From positions 1 through 29,739 of the forward strand of contig DAHVFH010000002.1 of the NCBI GenBank assembly GCA_027317105.1: DNA of 29,739 nucleotides, written 5' to 3'. The notes under the pieces were generated by a model, which saw nothing but the letters and a program-made list of their open reading frames with translations, made no database searches and was not told the origin of the DNA. Each line of letters begins with the position of its first letter. The first letter of the stretch is position 1. The position numbers and the translations under genes are program-made. The DNA is from Cytophagales bacterium (lineage in GTDB: Bacteria; Bacteroidota; Bacteroidia; Cytophagales; Cyclobacteriaceae). Positions 7,208-14,802 of the stretch are shown here, one piece after another.

Positions 7208-10200
7208 ATGATGAAAAAATTACTTTTATCAATGTTGCTTTCTGCAATAACCTTTACAGGCTTATTTGCGCAAGGCGCAACAACCGCAAGCATCAACGGA
7301 CTCGTAAAAGATTCAAAAGGAGAGTCTTTACCAGGAGCAAATGTTGTCGCCATCCATGTTCCTACTGGTAGCCAATACGGGGCGGTATCAAGATCGGATG
7401 GCAAATACACGATCACCAACGCAAAAGTTGGAGGCCCCTATAAAGTTACTGTTTCGTTTGTTGGATATGTCACTTCAGTAAGAGAAGGTATCTATCTAAC
7501 ACTCGGCAATGCTACTGATGTGAAGTTTACGTTATCCGAAAGTGAAACAGAACTCAAAGAACTACAGGTCGTTGCTTCAGAATCAGACATCTTCAATTCA
7601 GACCGCACTGGAGCTTCAACCAACATCACGAATAGAGAAATTACCAATCTCCCAACAATTGCACGTAGTTTTCAGGATTACCTTCGGCTAACACCCCAAT
7701 TTTCGGGGGGAAGTTATGGGGGAAGAAACAATTTGTATAACAATACAACGATTGACGGGGCACTGTTTAACAATGCTTTTGGTTTGTCTGGTGCTGTAGG
7801 AGGGCAAACAAACGCGCAGCCCATAAGCTTAGATGCCGTAGATCAAATGACAACTTCTATTGCTCCTTACGATGTTACACAGGGGAGCTTCACGGGTGCT
7901 GGCGTTAATGTTGTTACCCGCAGTGGTACAAATGATGTTACCGGGTCGGTTTATTATTTCACCAAGAATCAAAATCTGGCCGGATCGAAAGTTGATGGCA
8001 ACACCAACAAGCTTAATGGTTTCAGTTTTTATAACACTGGATTTCGTATCGGTGGCCCTATCATCAAAGACAAACTTTTCTTTTTTGCCAATTATGAAAC
8101 CGAAAGAAGAAATGACCCAGGCACGCAATTTACTGCTTCTGTAAATGGATCGACAGGAGCGAATGTTTCTCAGGTGCAAGCTTCTGATCTAGACGCATTA
8201 AGCAGCTTTCTGGTCAGCAATTATGGATATAATCCCGGCCCCTATCAAAATTATCAATTGGCCTCCAACAGTGATAAGGCAACACTTAAAATAGATTGGA
8301 ACATTAGTACCAAGCATAAGTTTACGATAAAATACAATTTCCTGAATTCACTCAGAGATGTGCCGCCCAGTGGCAGCGGATCAATTGGTGGACGCTCCCC
8401 AAGCCAGTTTGGCTTACCCTTTCTAGGGAATTATTACCGCATCAATAATAACCTCAACTCGGTAATCGCCGAATTAAATAGTTCGTTCGGAAATAACATC
8501 GCGAATAAATTTCAGATCGGGTATTCTGCTTTCAGAGATTTTCGTCAAACTCCAACTTCAGGAAAATTATTTCCTCTTGTAGATATCCTCAATGGAAGCG
8601 GAGCCCAATTGACTTCCTTTGGATATGAACCCTTTTCGGCTAATAATATCTTAAATACCAATGTGTTTCAGATTTCGGATAATCTCGACATCTATAGAGG
8701 TAAACACACGTTTACCGTTGGAACCTATAACGAATTTTATAGTTTCCAAAATGGATTTGACCCCTTCTACTATAGCCAATTCCGTTTTAATTCACTATCC
8801 GACTTTTACGCAAGTGCAGCTGGCCAAACGGGTCACGTTGCTCAATATCAGTTAGGCTATTCCGCATCTCCTGATGGCTCATTTCCGCTGGTAGGTGTTA
8901 AAGCATTCCAGTTAGGGTTATACGGCCAAGATAAGTATGATCTAAACGAAAAGGTGAGCTTGACCTTTGGCTTACGTGTAGATAACCCTAATGTCAATTC
9001 GAGTATCGCTCAAAATCCTCTCGCTGCTACCGTAACTTTTGATGACGGCAAACCTTTGTACACCAATCAGGTTCAAAAATCATCTCTTTTATGGTCGCCA
9101 CGCTTTGGATTTAACTGGGACGTGAAGGGAGACAAGACCACCCAAGTGCGTGGTGGTTCTGGTATTTTCACCGGTCGCGTTCCTTATGTATGGATCTCGA
9201 ACCAAGCATCCAATAATGGATTATTGTTTGGCTCTTTCTTTCAAGCAAATCCAACCGCGGGTCAACCTGGAGCAGTATTTCAACCTGACGTTAATTATTA
9301 TCGGCCGGGGCAAAATGGCAATCCTCCGGCCTCCGCGAACCCAAGCTTTAACCTAGCCGTGACGGATCGCAATTTTAAATTCCCGCAGGTTTGGAGAACA
9401 AACATCGCCATCGACCAAGTATTGCCAGGAGGAATCATCGGATCTCTTGATCTTGCTTTCACTAAAGATATTAATGCGGTTTATTTTTCTAATGTGGATT
9501 TGCCTACCCCACCGAATACAGCCAGTGGCGCAGATAATCGGCCTATTTATTATACCTCCTTTCCAGGGAAACCAGGAAATTCTAATGCTAATGTTCGTTT
9601 AAATCCAAATATCACCAATGCCATTGTGCTGAAAAACTCAGCCAAAGGGTATAGCTATTTTGCTACCATCCAGTTCAAGAAAAGATTCAGCAATGGACTG
9701 GACGGAACAGTTTCTTATACTTACACCGATTCAAGGTCGGTTAATGATGGCGGCTCTATTGCTCAATCCAGTTGGAGCGGCCGTCAGGTCTCCGGCAATC
9801 CCAATGCCAACGTAACGGGGTATTCGCAATATTATGCCCAACATAGAATAATTGCCTCGTTGAATTACACAAAGAAATATCTTGGATTTATGGGAACCAC
9901 CATCGGTGCATTCTATGAACTCGCACCTAATGTTTACTCTGGGAGATTTTCGTACGTCTACAACGGAGATATGAATGGCGACCAGCAGACAAATAATGAT
10001 TTGATTTACATACCAAAGACGCAAAGCGATATTGCCCTTACTGATATAGTAAGCAAAGGCGTAGTAACTTATTCTGCTGCACAACAATGGAATGACCTTA
10101 ATGCCTTTATCAATAGAGACAGGTACTTAAGCAAACATCGTGGACAGTACGCGGCAAGAAATGGCGCTTTCTCACCTTGGAGAGGGGAGTTGGATATCCG

Positions 10201-10495
10201 ACTCTTACAGGATTTTTATATCAAATCAGGAAAGAAAACCAATACCCTCCAGTTTAGTTTCGACATTTTCAATATTGGAAATATGCTAAACAGCAAATGG
10301 GGTGTCGTCCGGATCCCTAACCGTACTTCGCTACTCACCTTTACCGGATACGATGCGAATAAGGTGCCGCAATATCAATTTCCTTACCTCAATGCTGCTA
10401 CCAACACACCGCTTACTACTTCATTCCGTGCCGATCCAACTAATATCAACTCCCGTTGGCAGATGCAGATTGGTGTAAGGTATATTTTTAATTAA
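7208..10495 (+). CDS. Oar-like TonB-dependent outer-membrane receptor with carboxypeptidase-regulatory domain
   Basis: A 1,095-residue outer-membrane receptor. The signal peptide ends at about Gln22 (AQ). Residues 27-112 form a carboxypeptidase-regulatory-like beta-sandwich (SINGLVKDSKGESLPGANV, then SRSDGKYTI, then VSFVGYVTS). The plug follows (about 120-240; NLPTIARSFQDYLRLTPQF, VDQMTTSIAPYDV, GAGVNVVTRSGTNDV), then a long barrel with many aromatic strands (for example KDKLFFFANYETERR) ending QIGVRYIFN. The gapless plug-barrel layout and the TRSGTNDVTGSVYYF motif are those of the Oar/TonB-dependent receptor group rather than SusC, and no SusD gene adjoins it. Substrate unknown. Either MMKK (7208) or the next ATG (7211) could be the start. 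It stands alone between divergent ABC genes and its own strong terminator. Confidence 0.9.
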   Translation: MMKKLLLSMLLSAITFTGLFAQGATTASINGLVKDSKGESLPGANVVAIHVPTGSQYGAVSRSDGKYTITNAKVGGPYKVTVSFVGYVTSVREGIYLTLGNATDVKFTLSESETELKELQVVASESDIFNSDRTGASTNITNREITNLPTIARSFQDYLRLTPQFSGGSYGGRNNLYNNTTIDGALFNNAFGLSGAVGGQTNAQPISLDAVDQMTTSIAPYDVTQGSFTGAGVNVVTRSGTNDVTGSVYYFTKNQNLAGSKVDGNTNKLNGFSFYNTGFRIGGPIIKDKLFFFANYETERRNDPGTQFTASVNGSTGANVSQVQASDLDALSSFLVSNYGYNPGPYQNYQLASNSDKATLKIDWNISTKHKFTIKYNFLNSLRDVPPSGSGSIGGRSPSQFGLPFLGNYYRINNNLNSVIAELNSSFGNNIANKFQIGYSAFRDFRQTPTSGKLFPLVDILNGSGAQLTSFGYEPFSANNILNTNVFQISDNLDIYRGKHTFTVGTYNEFYSFQNGFDPFYYSQFRFNSLSDFYASAAGQTGHVAQYQLGYSASPDGSFPLVGVKAFQLGLYGQDKYDLNEKVSLTFGLRVDNPNVNSSIAQNPLAATVTFDDGKPLYTNQVQKSSLLWSPRFGFNWDVKGDKTTQVRGGSGIFTGRVPYVWISNQASNNGLLFGSFFQANPTAGQPGAVFQPDVNYYRPGQNGNPPASANPSFNLAVTDRNFKFPQVWRTNIAIDQVLPGGIIGSLDLAFTKDINAVYFSNVDLPTPPNTASGADNRPIYYTSFPGKPGNSNANVRLNPNITNAIVLKNSAKGYSYFATIQFKKRFSNGLDGTVSYTYTDSRSVNDGGSIAQSSWSGRQVSGNPNANVTGYSQYYAQHRIIASLNYTKKYLGFMGTTIGAFYELAPNVYSGRFSYVYNGDMNGDQQTNNDLIYIPKTQSDIALTDIVSKGVVTYSAAQQWNDLNAFINRDRYLSKHRGQYAARNGAFSPWRGELDIRLLQDFYIKSGKKTNTLQFSFDIFNIGNMLNSKWGVVRIPNRTSLLTFTGYDANKVPQYQFPYLNAATNTPLTTSFRADPTNINSRWQMQIGVRYIFN

Positions 10496-10515
10496 CAATC
10501 GACTTATTCAAATCT

Positions 10516-10550
10516 AAAGAAGAGGCCTTGGAGCCTCTTCTTTTTCTTTT
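10516..10550 (+). terminator. Intrinsic terminator after the TonB-dependent receptor
   Basis: A perfect 11-bp stem (10516-10526 with 10533-10543, loop CTTGGA) begins 21 bases after the receptor stop codon and runs into a TTCTTTT tract. It is a strong Rho-independent terminator for the plus strand. Confidence 0.9.
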
Positions 10551-10556
10551 GTTCGC

Positions 10557-10643
10557 GCACGCTTTTGCAACGCGTGCATTCTACTAATCCAAAATCAGCA
10601 TCAGAGCCATCAAACTTATACCTTCCGACACCCGGAACGGGTG
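10557..10643. repeat. Two small hairpins, possible dispersed repeat
   Basis: This gene-free gap (10496-10718) contains, beyond the terminator, an inverted repeat GCACGC...GCGTGC (10557-10562 with 10572-10577) and, 51 bases on, CACCCG-GAA-CGGGTG (10629-10643). Neither is followed by a T-run on either strand. The paired-hairpin layout resembles REP/BIME-like intergenic repeats, but only one copy is in the window, so repeat status is unproven. A further weak 7-bp inverted repeat TTTGTAT/ATACAAA spans 10653-10682. Nothing coding is seen. Confidence 0.3.
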
Positions 10644-10718
10644 AATCCTAGGTTTGTATCCGAATGTTGAACAAAATACAAATACATTTAGTCGATGGGT
10701 TTATTCACCTTATCCTCC

Positions 10719-11480
10719 TTAATACGGTGACGGACTAATACTCGTCCACCCACCGTCCACAATTAAATTTTGTCCGGTGATGTGTTTGGCTTTATCCGAA
10801 ACGAGGAATAGTGCTGCGTTAGCAATATCGGTAACGGTGGCCGCACTTCCCATAGGCGTAATCTTCGACCAAGTGGCTGCATATTCGCGATCTTCCATTG
10901 TGCGCTCGGTTAACGTTGCCCCAGGTGCCACCGTATTGACATTAATCTTAAAAGAAGATAATTCGATCACCAAATTTTTTGCCAGCATTTCAAGCGCTGC
11001 TTTACTCATTCCATAAGCCGCTAGATTTTTATGCGCCTGATGGCCGGTTACAGAAGAGGTAAATAACAGTGAACCACCGCTAGCCTGGCCCTTCATTACA
11101 TTGGCGGCTGCTTGCGCGAGAAAAAAAGTGCCCGCTAAGTTTACCTGCATCACTCGGTTAAATGCGTCTGGTTGATAGGTGAAGAAATCTCCATAAAGGG
11201 TAATCCCCGCATTGGCGATGACGATATCAAGGTGGCCGGTCTGTTTAGCTGCCTCATTGACCATTTCTGTGATGAAGGAATAGTTGCTCGAGTCGCCAAC
11301 CAGGGCTATGCACTTACCTGAAACCTCTTTGCCGATTTTTTTAACAGCACTGGCAGCCATCCCTTCATCAATATCATTTAAGATCACAAAAGCGCCTTGA
11401 TGGGCTAGTTGAAAAGCGATTTCATAACCAATACCTTGACCCGCTCCGGTTACGATGGCAGTTTTATTCGCGAAACTCAT
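10719..11480 (-). CDS. SDR-family NAD(P)-dependent oxidoreductase
   Basis: A 253-residue classical short-chain dehydrogenase from the ATG at 11480 (MSFANKTAIVTGAGQGIG). The frame stays open to 11528 but that would overlap the upstream gene and add non-family residues. Seen: cofactor motif TGAGQGIG (11-18), IANAG (88-92), structural Asn114, catalytic Ser (SSV, 142-143), Tyr156-x3-Lys160 (YGMSK), and the C-terminal ITGQNLIVDGG. The acid residue after beta-2 (LNDID, 34-38) favours NAD over NADP. The start lies 10 nt after the stop of a sugar-acid dehydratase gene, so the two are very probably one operon. A pentose or deoxysugar dehydrogenase feeding that dehydratase pathway is plausible, but SDR substrates cannot be read from motifs. 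Confidence 0.85.
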   Translation of the reverse strand: MSFANKTAIVTGAGQGIGYEIAFQLAHQGAFVILNDIDEGMAASAVKKIGKEVSGKCIALVGDSSNYSFITEMVNEAAKQTGHLDIVIANAGITLYGDFFTYQPDAFNRVMQVNLAGTFFLAQAAANVMKGQASGGSLLFTSSVTGHQAHKNLAAYGMSKAALEMLAKNLVIELSSFKINVNTVAPGATLTERTMEDREYAATWSKITPMGSAATVTDIANAALFLVSDKAKHITGQNLIVDGGWTSISPSPY

Positions 11481-11490
11481 AGCTAAATTT

Positions 11491-13206
11491 TTAATGTGAA
11501 TCTCTTGACACCATGCTCCCCGATCCACCCTTCAAAAAATCCATATCCGCACCAAGGTGCGCTTGCTCTACATGGGTTTGATACAAATGCACATAGCCGC
11601 GCGAATGCATTTTTTCGGATTGCTTCCATGCTTTTTTTCGCGATGCTAATTCAGAATCAGACACCTCCAGGTGCAGCGTTCTGTTGTGCGCATCCAAATT
11701 GATGAGGTCACCATTCTGCACCAGGCCAATGTTGCCACCCGCGGCCGCTTCAGGTGACACATGCAAGACTACCGTCCCAAATCCAGTGCCACTCATTCTT
11801 CCGTCTGAAATGCGAACCATGTCAGTTACACCTTGCACCAATAATTTTTTAGGGAGCGCCATGTTGCCGACTTCGGCCATGCCCGGATAACCTTTAGGAC
11901 CAACATTTTTTAACACCATAATGCTGTTTGCATCGATCGCTAAGTTAGGATCATCAATTCTTGCTTGGTAATCTTCGATGTTTTCAAAGACCACTGCCTT
12001 GCCTGTATGTTTTAACAAGGAGGGACTCGCTGCTGAAGGTTTTATCACTGCGCCATTGGGTGCAAGATTTCCTTTCACCACCACAATGCCAGATTCAGGC
12101 TTGAAAGGTTCTTGCATCGTACTGATAATATTTCGGTCATACACTTCAGCCCTTGCACAATTTTCACCCATCGTTTTTCCATTCACCGTAAGTGCATCAT
12201 TATGAATTATGGATTTCATTTCTTTTATCAACGCTGGCAAGCCACCGGAATAATATAGATCCTCCATATAGTTTTCTCCAGATGGCTGGATATTCACCAG
12301 TAAGGGAATTCGTTGTGAAAACTCATCGAAGTCATCAATATTTAAATCAACACCGATCCGGCCTGCGATGGCTAATAAATGAATTACAAAATTGGTAGAT
12401 CCGCCAATGGCTGCGTTGATCATGATGGCGTTTTCAAATGCTTTTCGGGTAAGTATTTTGGACAGGGTTAGTTCTTCCTTTACCATATCTACAATCCTTC
12501 TCCCCGAAAGCTGCGACAACACTTTACGTCTGGCATCGGCTGCTGGAATGGAGGCATTGTTGGGCAGAGAAAGACCCAAGGCCTCCACCATAACGGCCAT
12601 CGTTGAAGCAGTGCCCATCACGGCACAATGACCTTGGGTTCGCGCCATGCACGCTTCGGCTTCTATAAATTCTTCATTGGATATTTGACCCAGTTTATGC
12701 GCCACATCAAAACGCCAAACATCAGAGGTGCCAATGTCTTTTCCTTTCCAATGTCCTTTTAGCATTGGCCCACCCGATATTACTAATGTTGGGATATCTA
12801 CACTGCAAGCGCCCATCACTAAGGAAGGCGTAGTTTTATCACAACCACAAAGCAACACGACCCCGTCAATGGGATTTGCTCGAATTGATTCTTCCACATC
12901 CATGCTCACCAGGTTTCGGTATAACATGGCCGTGGGTTTGATCAGCGTCTCACCTAGCGACATCACGGGAAACTCAACTGGAAAACCACCCGATTCAAGT
13001 ACACCCTTTTTTACAGATTCAGCAAGGTCGCGAAAATGGGCGTTGCAGGGCGTTAGTTCACTCCACGTGTTGCAAATACCGATGACTGGTTTGCCTTCAA
13101 ACATATCAGCAGGAATTCCTTGATTCTTCATCCAAGCGCGATAGATAAATCCATCTTTTCCTTTTCGACCAAACCAATTAGTGCTTCGTAGTTTAGATTT
13201 TTCCAT
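11491..13206 (-). CDS. IlvD/Edd-family sugar-acid dehydratase, L-arabinonate dehydratase type
   Basis: A 571-residue Fe-S dehydratase. It opens with LRSTNWFG and ends with DMDFLKGGSGSMVSRDSH, features I recognise from the L-arabinonate/D-xylonate dehydratase branch (EC 4.2.1.25-type, Rhizobium and Azospirillum enzymes) rather than true IlvD. The likely cluster cysteines are Cys45 (ICNTW), Cys122 (CGCDKTTPS, with metal ligand Asp123) and Cys194 (TQGHCAVMGTASTM); further family blocks are AAIGGSTN, LKPSAAS-type IKPSAASP, GPKGYPGMAE and the active-site Ser in GRMSGT. The reaction is loss of water from an aldonic acid to a 2-keto-3-deoxy acid. The SDR gene follows after 10 nt. No lactonase, aldolase or transporter for the same pathway lies in the window, so the exact sugar is inference. 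Divergent from the thiolase gene. Confidence 0.85.
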   Translation of the reverse strand: MEKSKLRSTNWFGRKGKDGFIYRAWMKNQGIPADMFEGKPVIGICNTWSELTPCNAHFRDLAESVKKGVLESGGFPVEFPVMSLGETLIKPTAMLYRNLVSMDVEESIRANPIDGVVLLCGCDKTTPSLVMGACSVDIPTLVISGGPMLKGHWKGKDIGTSDVWRFDVAHKLGQISNEEFIEAEACMARTQGHCAVMGTASTMAVMVEALGLSLPNNASIPAADARRKVLSQLSGRRIVDMVKEELTLSKILTRKAFENAIMINAAIGGSTNFVIHLLAIAGRIGVDLNIDDFDEFSQRIPLLVNIQPSGENYMEDLYYSGGLPALIKEMKSIIHNDALTVNGKTMGENCARAEVYDRNIISTMQEPFKPESGIVVVKGNLAPNGAVIKPSAASPSLLKHTGKAVVFENIEDYQARIDDPNLAIDANSIMVLKNVGPKGYPGMAEVGNMALPKKLLVQGVTDMVRISDGRMSGTGFGTVVLHVSPEAAAGGNIGLVQNGDLINLDAHNRTLHLEVSDSELASRKKAWKQSEKMHSRGYVHLYQTHVEQAHLGADMDFLKGGSGSMVSRDSH

Positions 13207-13333
13207 AGATCAAATTTACTGAACCAAACCACATCTGTTTCCATAAACGGCTTATTCATTTTGAAAAATAGTTTGGTCCAGCTGAAACTTTCAACACAAA
13301 TTATTCCTTTATTGTACTAACAAATCCAGACTC

Positions 13334-14614
13334 ATGTTTATAAATCAACCTTCCAGAAAGGTCGCTGTTGTCGGTTACAATCGTATTCCTTTCGCCCGTC
13401 ATAATACCAACTATGCCAATGCCAGTAATCAGGATATGATGTTGGCTGCGCTAAACGGTTTGATCGAACGCTATCATTTGCAAGGGAAGAGATTAGGCGA
13501 AGTGGCCGGAGGAGCCGTGATCAAACACAGTCGTGAATTTAATTTGATGCGCGAATGTGTTCTCGGCTCTACCCTTGACCCAACCACCCCCGCTTGTGAT
13601 ATTCAACAAGCTTGCGACACGGGCCTGGAAGCTGCGGTGTACATCGGAAATAAAATTGCCATGGGTCAAATTGAAGTTGGTATTTCTGGCGGGGTAGATT
13701 CCGTAAGCAATGTGCCGATTGTGGTCAGCGAACCCTTGCGTAAAATTTTGTTAGAAGCCCGGAGAGCCAAGACGGTAGGCGAAAAGCTTAGTAAATTTCT
13801 AAAAATCAGGTTTAAAGACTTAGTGCCGGTAGCGCCTGGCATTGACGAACCACGATCGGGATTGTCGATGGGCGGGCACACGGAAATCACCGCGAAATAT
13901 TACGGTATCAAACGGGAAGATCAGGATGCGTTTGCCTTACAAAGCCATCAAAAAATGGCCAAGGCTTATGACGATGGTTTTTTTGATGATATGCTCACGC
14001 CTTTTCTAGGCTTGACGCGCGACAACAATGTGCGTAAAGACTCTTCGCTAGAAAAACTGGCGAAGCTAAAACCTGCCTTTGACAAAGAAAACGGAACACT
14101 CACCGCTGGTAACTCAACCCCGTTCACTGATGGCGCCTCTTGTGTTCTTCTTGCCAGCGAAGATTGGGCTCGCCAACATTCATTGCCGGTTTTAGCCTAC
14201 ATCACCTTTGCCGAAGTAGCCGCCATTGAATACGTGCATCAAAAACAAAATTTATTGTTAGCTCCTGTCTATGCGGCCACTCGCATGTTGAAAAAAGCGG
14301 AATTGAATTTACAGGATTTTGATTTCTACGAAATCCATGAAGCCTTTGCCGCTCAGGTTTTGGCAACTTTGAAAATTTGGGAGAGCGAAGAATTGATGAA
14401 AACGTTTGGCTTTGAAAAATCATTGGGGAACATAGACCCAACGAAGTTGAATGTGAAAGGAAGTAGTTTAGCTGCGGCCCATCCTTTTGCCGCCACTGGT
14501 GGGCGGATCATCGCTACGATGGCAAAACTTTTACAGCAAAAAGGATCAGGAAGGGGATTCATTTCTGTCTGTGCAGCAGGCGGTCAAGGGATTACCCTGA
14601 TTATGGAGAAATAG
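13334..14614 (+). CDS. FadI-like acetyl-CoA acyltransferase (thiolase)
   Basis: A 426-residue thiolase. Residues seen: nucleophile Cys94 in QQACDTGLEA, His335 in EIHEAFAAQ, His383 in AAHPFAATGGR, and second Cys413 in CAAGGQG. HEAFAAQ and HPFAATG, in place of the usual NEAFA and GHPxGxxG, are the forms found in FadI, the thiolase of the anaerobic/trifunctional-type fatty acid oxidation complex, so 3-ketoacyl-CoA thiolysis in beta-oxidation is the best call; acetoacetyl-CoA thiolase is the alternative. No fadJ/fadB-like partner is adjacent. The gene diverges from the dehydratase operon across a 127-bp gap, and tRNA-Lys lies 57 bp downstream on the same strand. No separate terminator is visible between the two. 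Confidence 0.85.
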   Translation: MFINQPSRKVAVVGYNRIPFARHNTNYANASNQDMMLAALNGLIERYHLQGKRLGEVAGGAVIKHSREFNLMRECVLGSTLDPTTPACDIQQACDTGLEAAVYIGNKIAMGQIEVGISGGVDSVSNVPIVVSEPLRKILLEARRAKTVGEKLSKFLKIRFKDLVPVAPGIDEPRSGLSMGGHTEITAKYYGIKREDQDAFALQSHQKMAKAYDDGFFDDMLTPFLGLTRDNNVRKDSSLEKLAKLKPAFDKENGTLTAGNSTPFTDGASCVLLASEDWARQHSLPVLAYITFAEVAAIEYVHQKQNLLLAPVYAATRMLKKAELNLQDFDFYEIHEAFAAQVLATLKIWESEELMKTFGFEKSLGNIDPTKLNVKGSSLAAAHPFAATGGRIIATMAKLLQQKGSGRGFISVCAAGGQGITLIMEK

Positions 14615-14647
14615 ATAATTTATAGTCACGCAATAAATTTTATCTGC

Positions 14648-14655
14648 TAATTTTG
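14648..14655 (+). promoter_or_regulatory. Candidate -7 promoter element for tRNA-Lys
   Basis: TAATTTTG is an exact match to the Bacteroidota -7 consensus TAnnTTTG and lies 16 bases upstream of the mature tRNA 5' end, which would place the transcription start within about ten bases of it. No clear TTTG is seen at the -33 position. Confidence 0.35.
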
Positions 14656-14671
14656 CCGATCAAAAAATTAC

Positions 14672-14744
<73 letters not shown>

Positions 14745-14745
14745 C

Positions 14746-14781
14746 AAAAAAAGAGGCGAAAAGAAATTATCCTTTCGCCTC
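14746..14781 (-). terminator. Intrinsic terminator of the M1 peptidase gene, adjoining tRNA-Lys
   Basis: A 9-bp perfect stem (GAGGCGAAA 14753-14761 with TTTCGCCTC 14773-14781, 11-base loop) lies 21 bases past the peptidase stop. On the minus strand it is followed by seven T residues (14746-14752 as A on the plus strand), a standard Rho-independent terminator. On the plus strand no T-run follows, so it may only weakly stop tRNA transcription. Confidence 0.85.
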
Positions 14782-14802
14782 CTTACCCGTAAAACTCATC
14801 GA

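Noticed and set aside
7829..8179. Long antisense open frames inside the TonB-dependent receptor (also 9731-10087)
   Set aside because: They lie wholly within a clearly real gene, show no signal or domain motif, and have basic, Cys/Ile-rich compositions typical of shadow frames.
12728..13123. 131-codon plus-strand frame opposite the dehydratase gene
   Set aside because: Antisense shadow of a conserved enzyme with Pro/Ser-rich, motif-free translation; no promoter or start context.
11491..13206. Calling this gene ilvD (valine/isoleucine biosynthesis)
   Set aside because: N- and C-terminal motifs match the sugar-acid dehydratase branch, and no ilv genes lie nearby.
13211..13218. TAAATTTG on the minus strand as promoter of the dehydratase operon
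   Set aside because: It matches the -7 consensus, but lies only 4 bases before the ATG at 13206 and lacks a -33 partner, so the start site would fall in or after the start codon.
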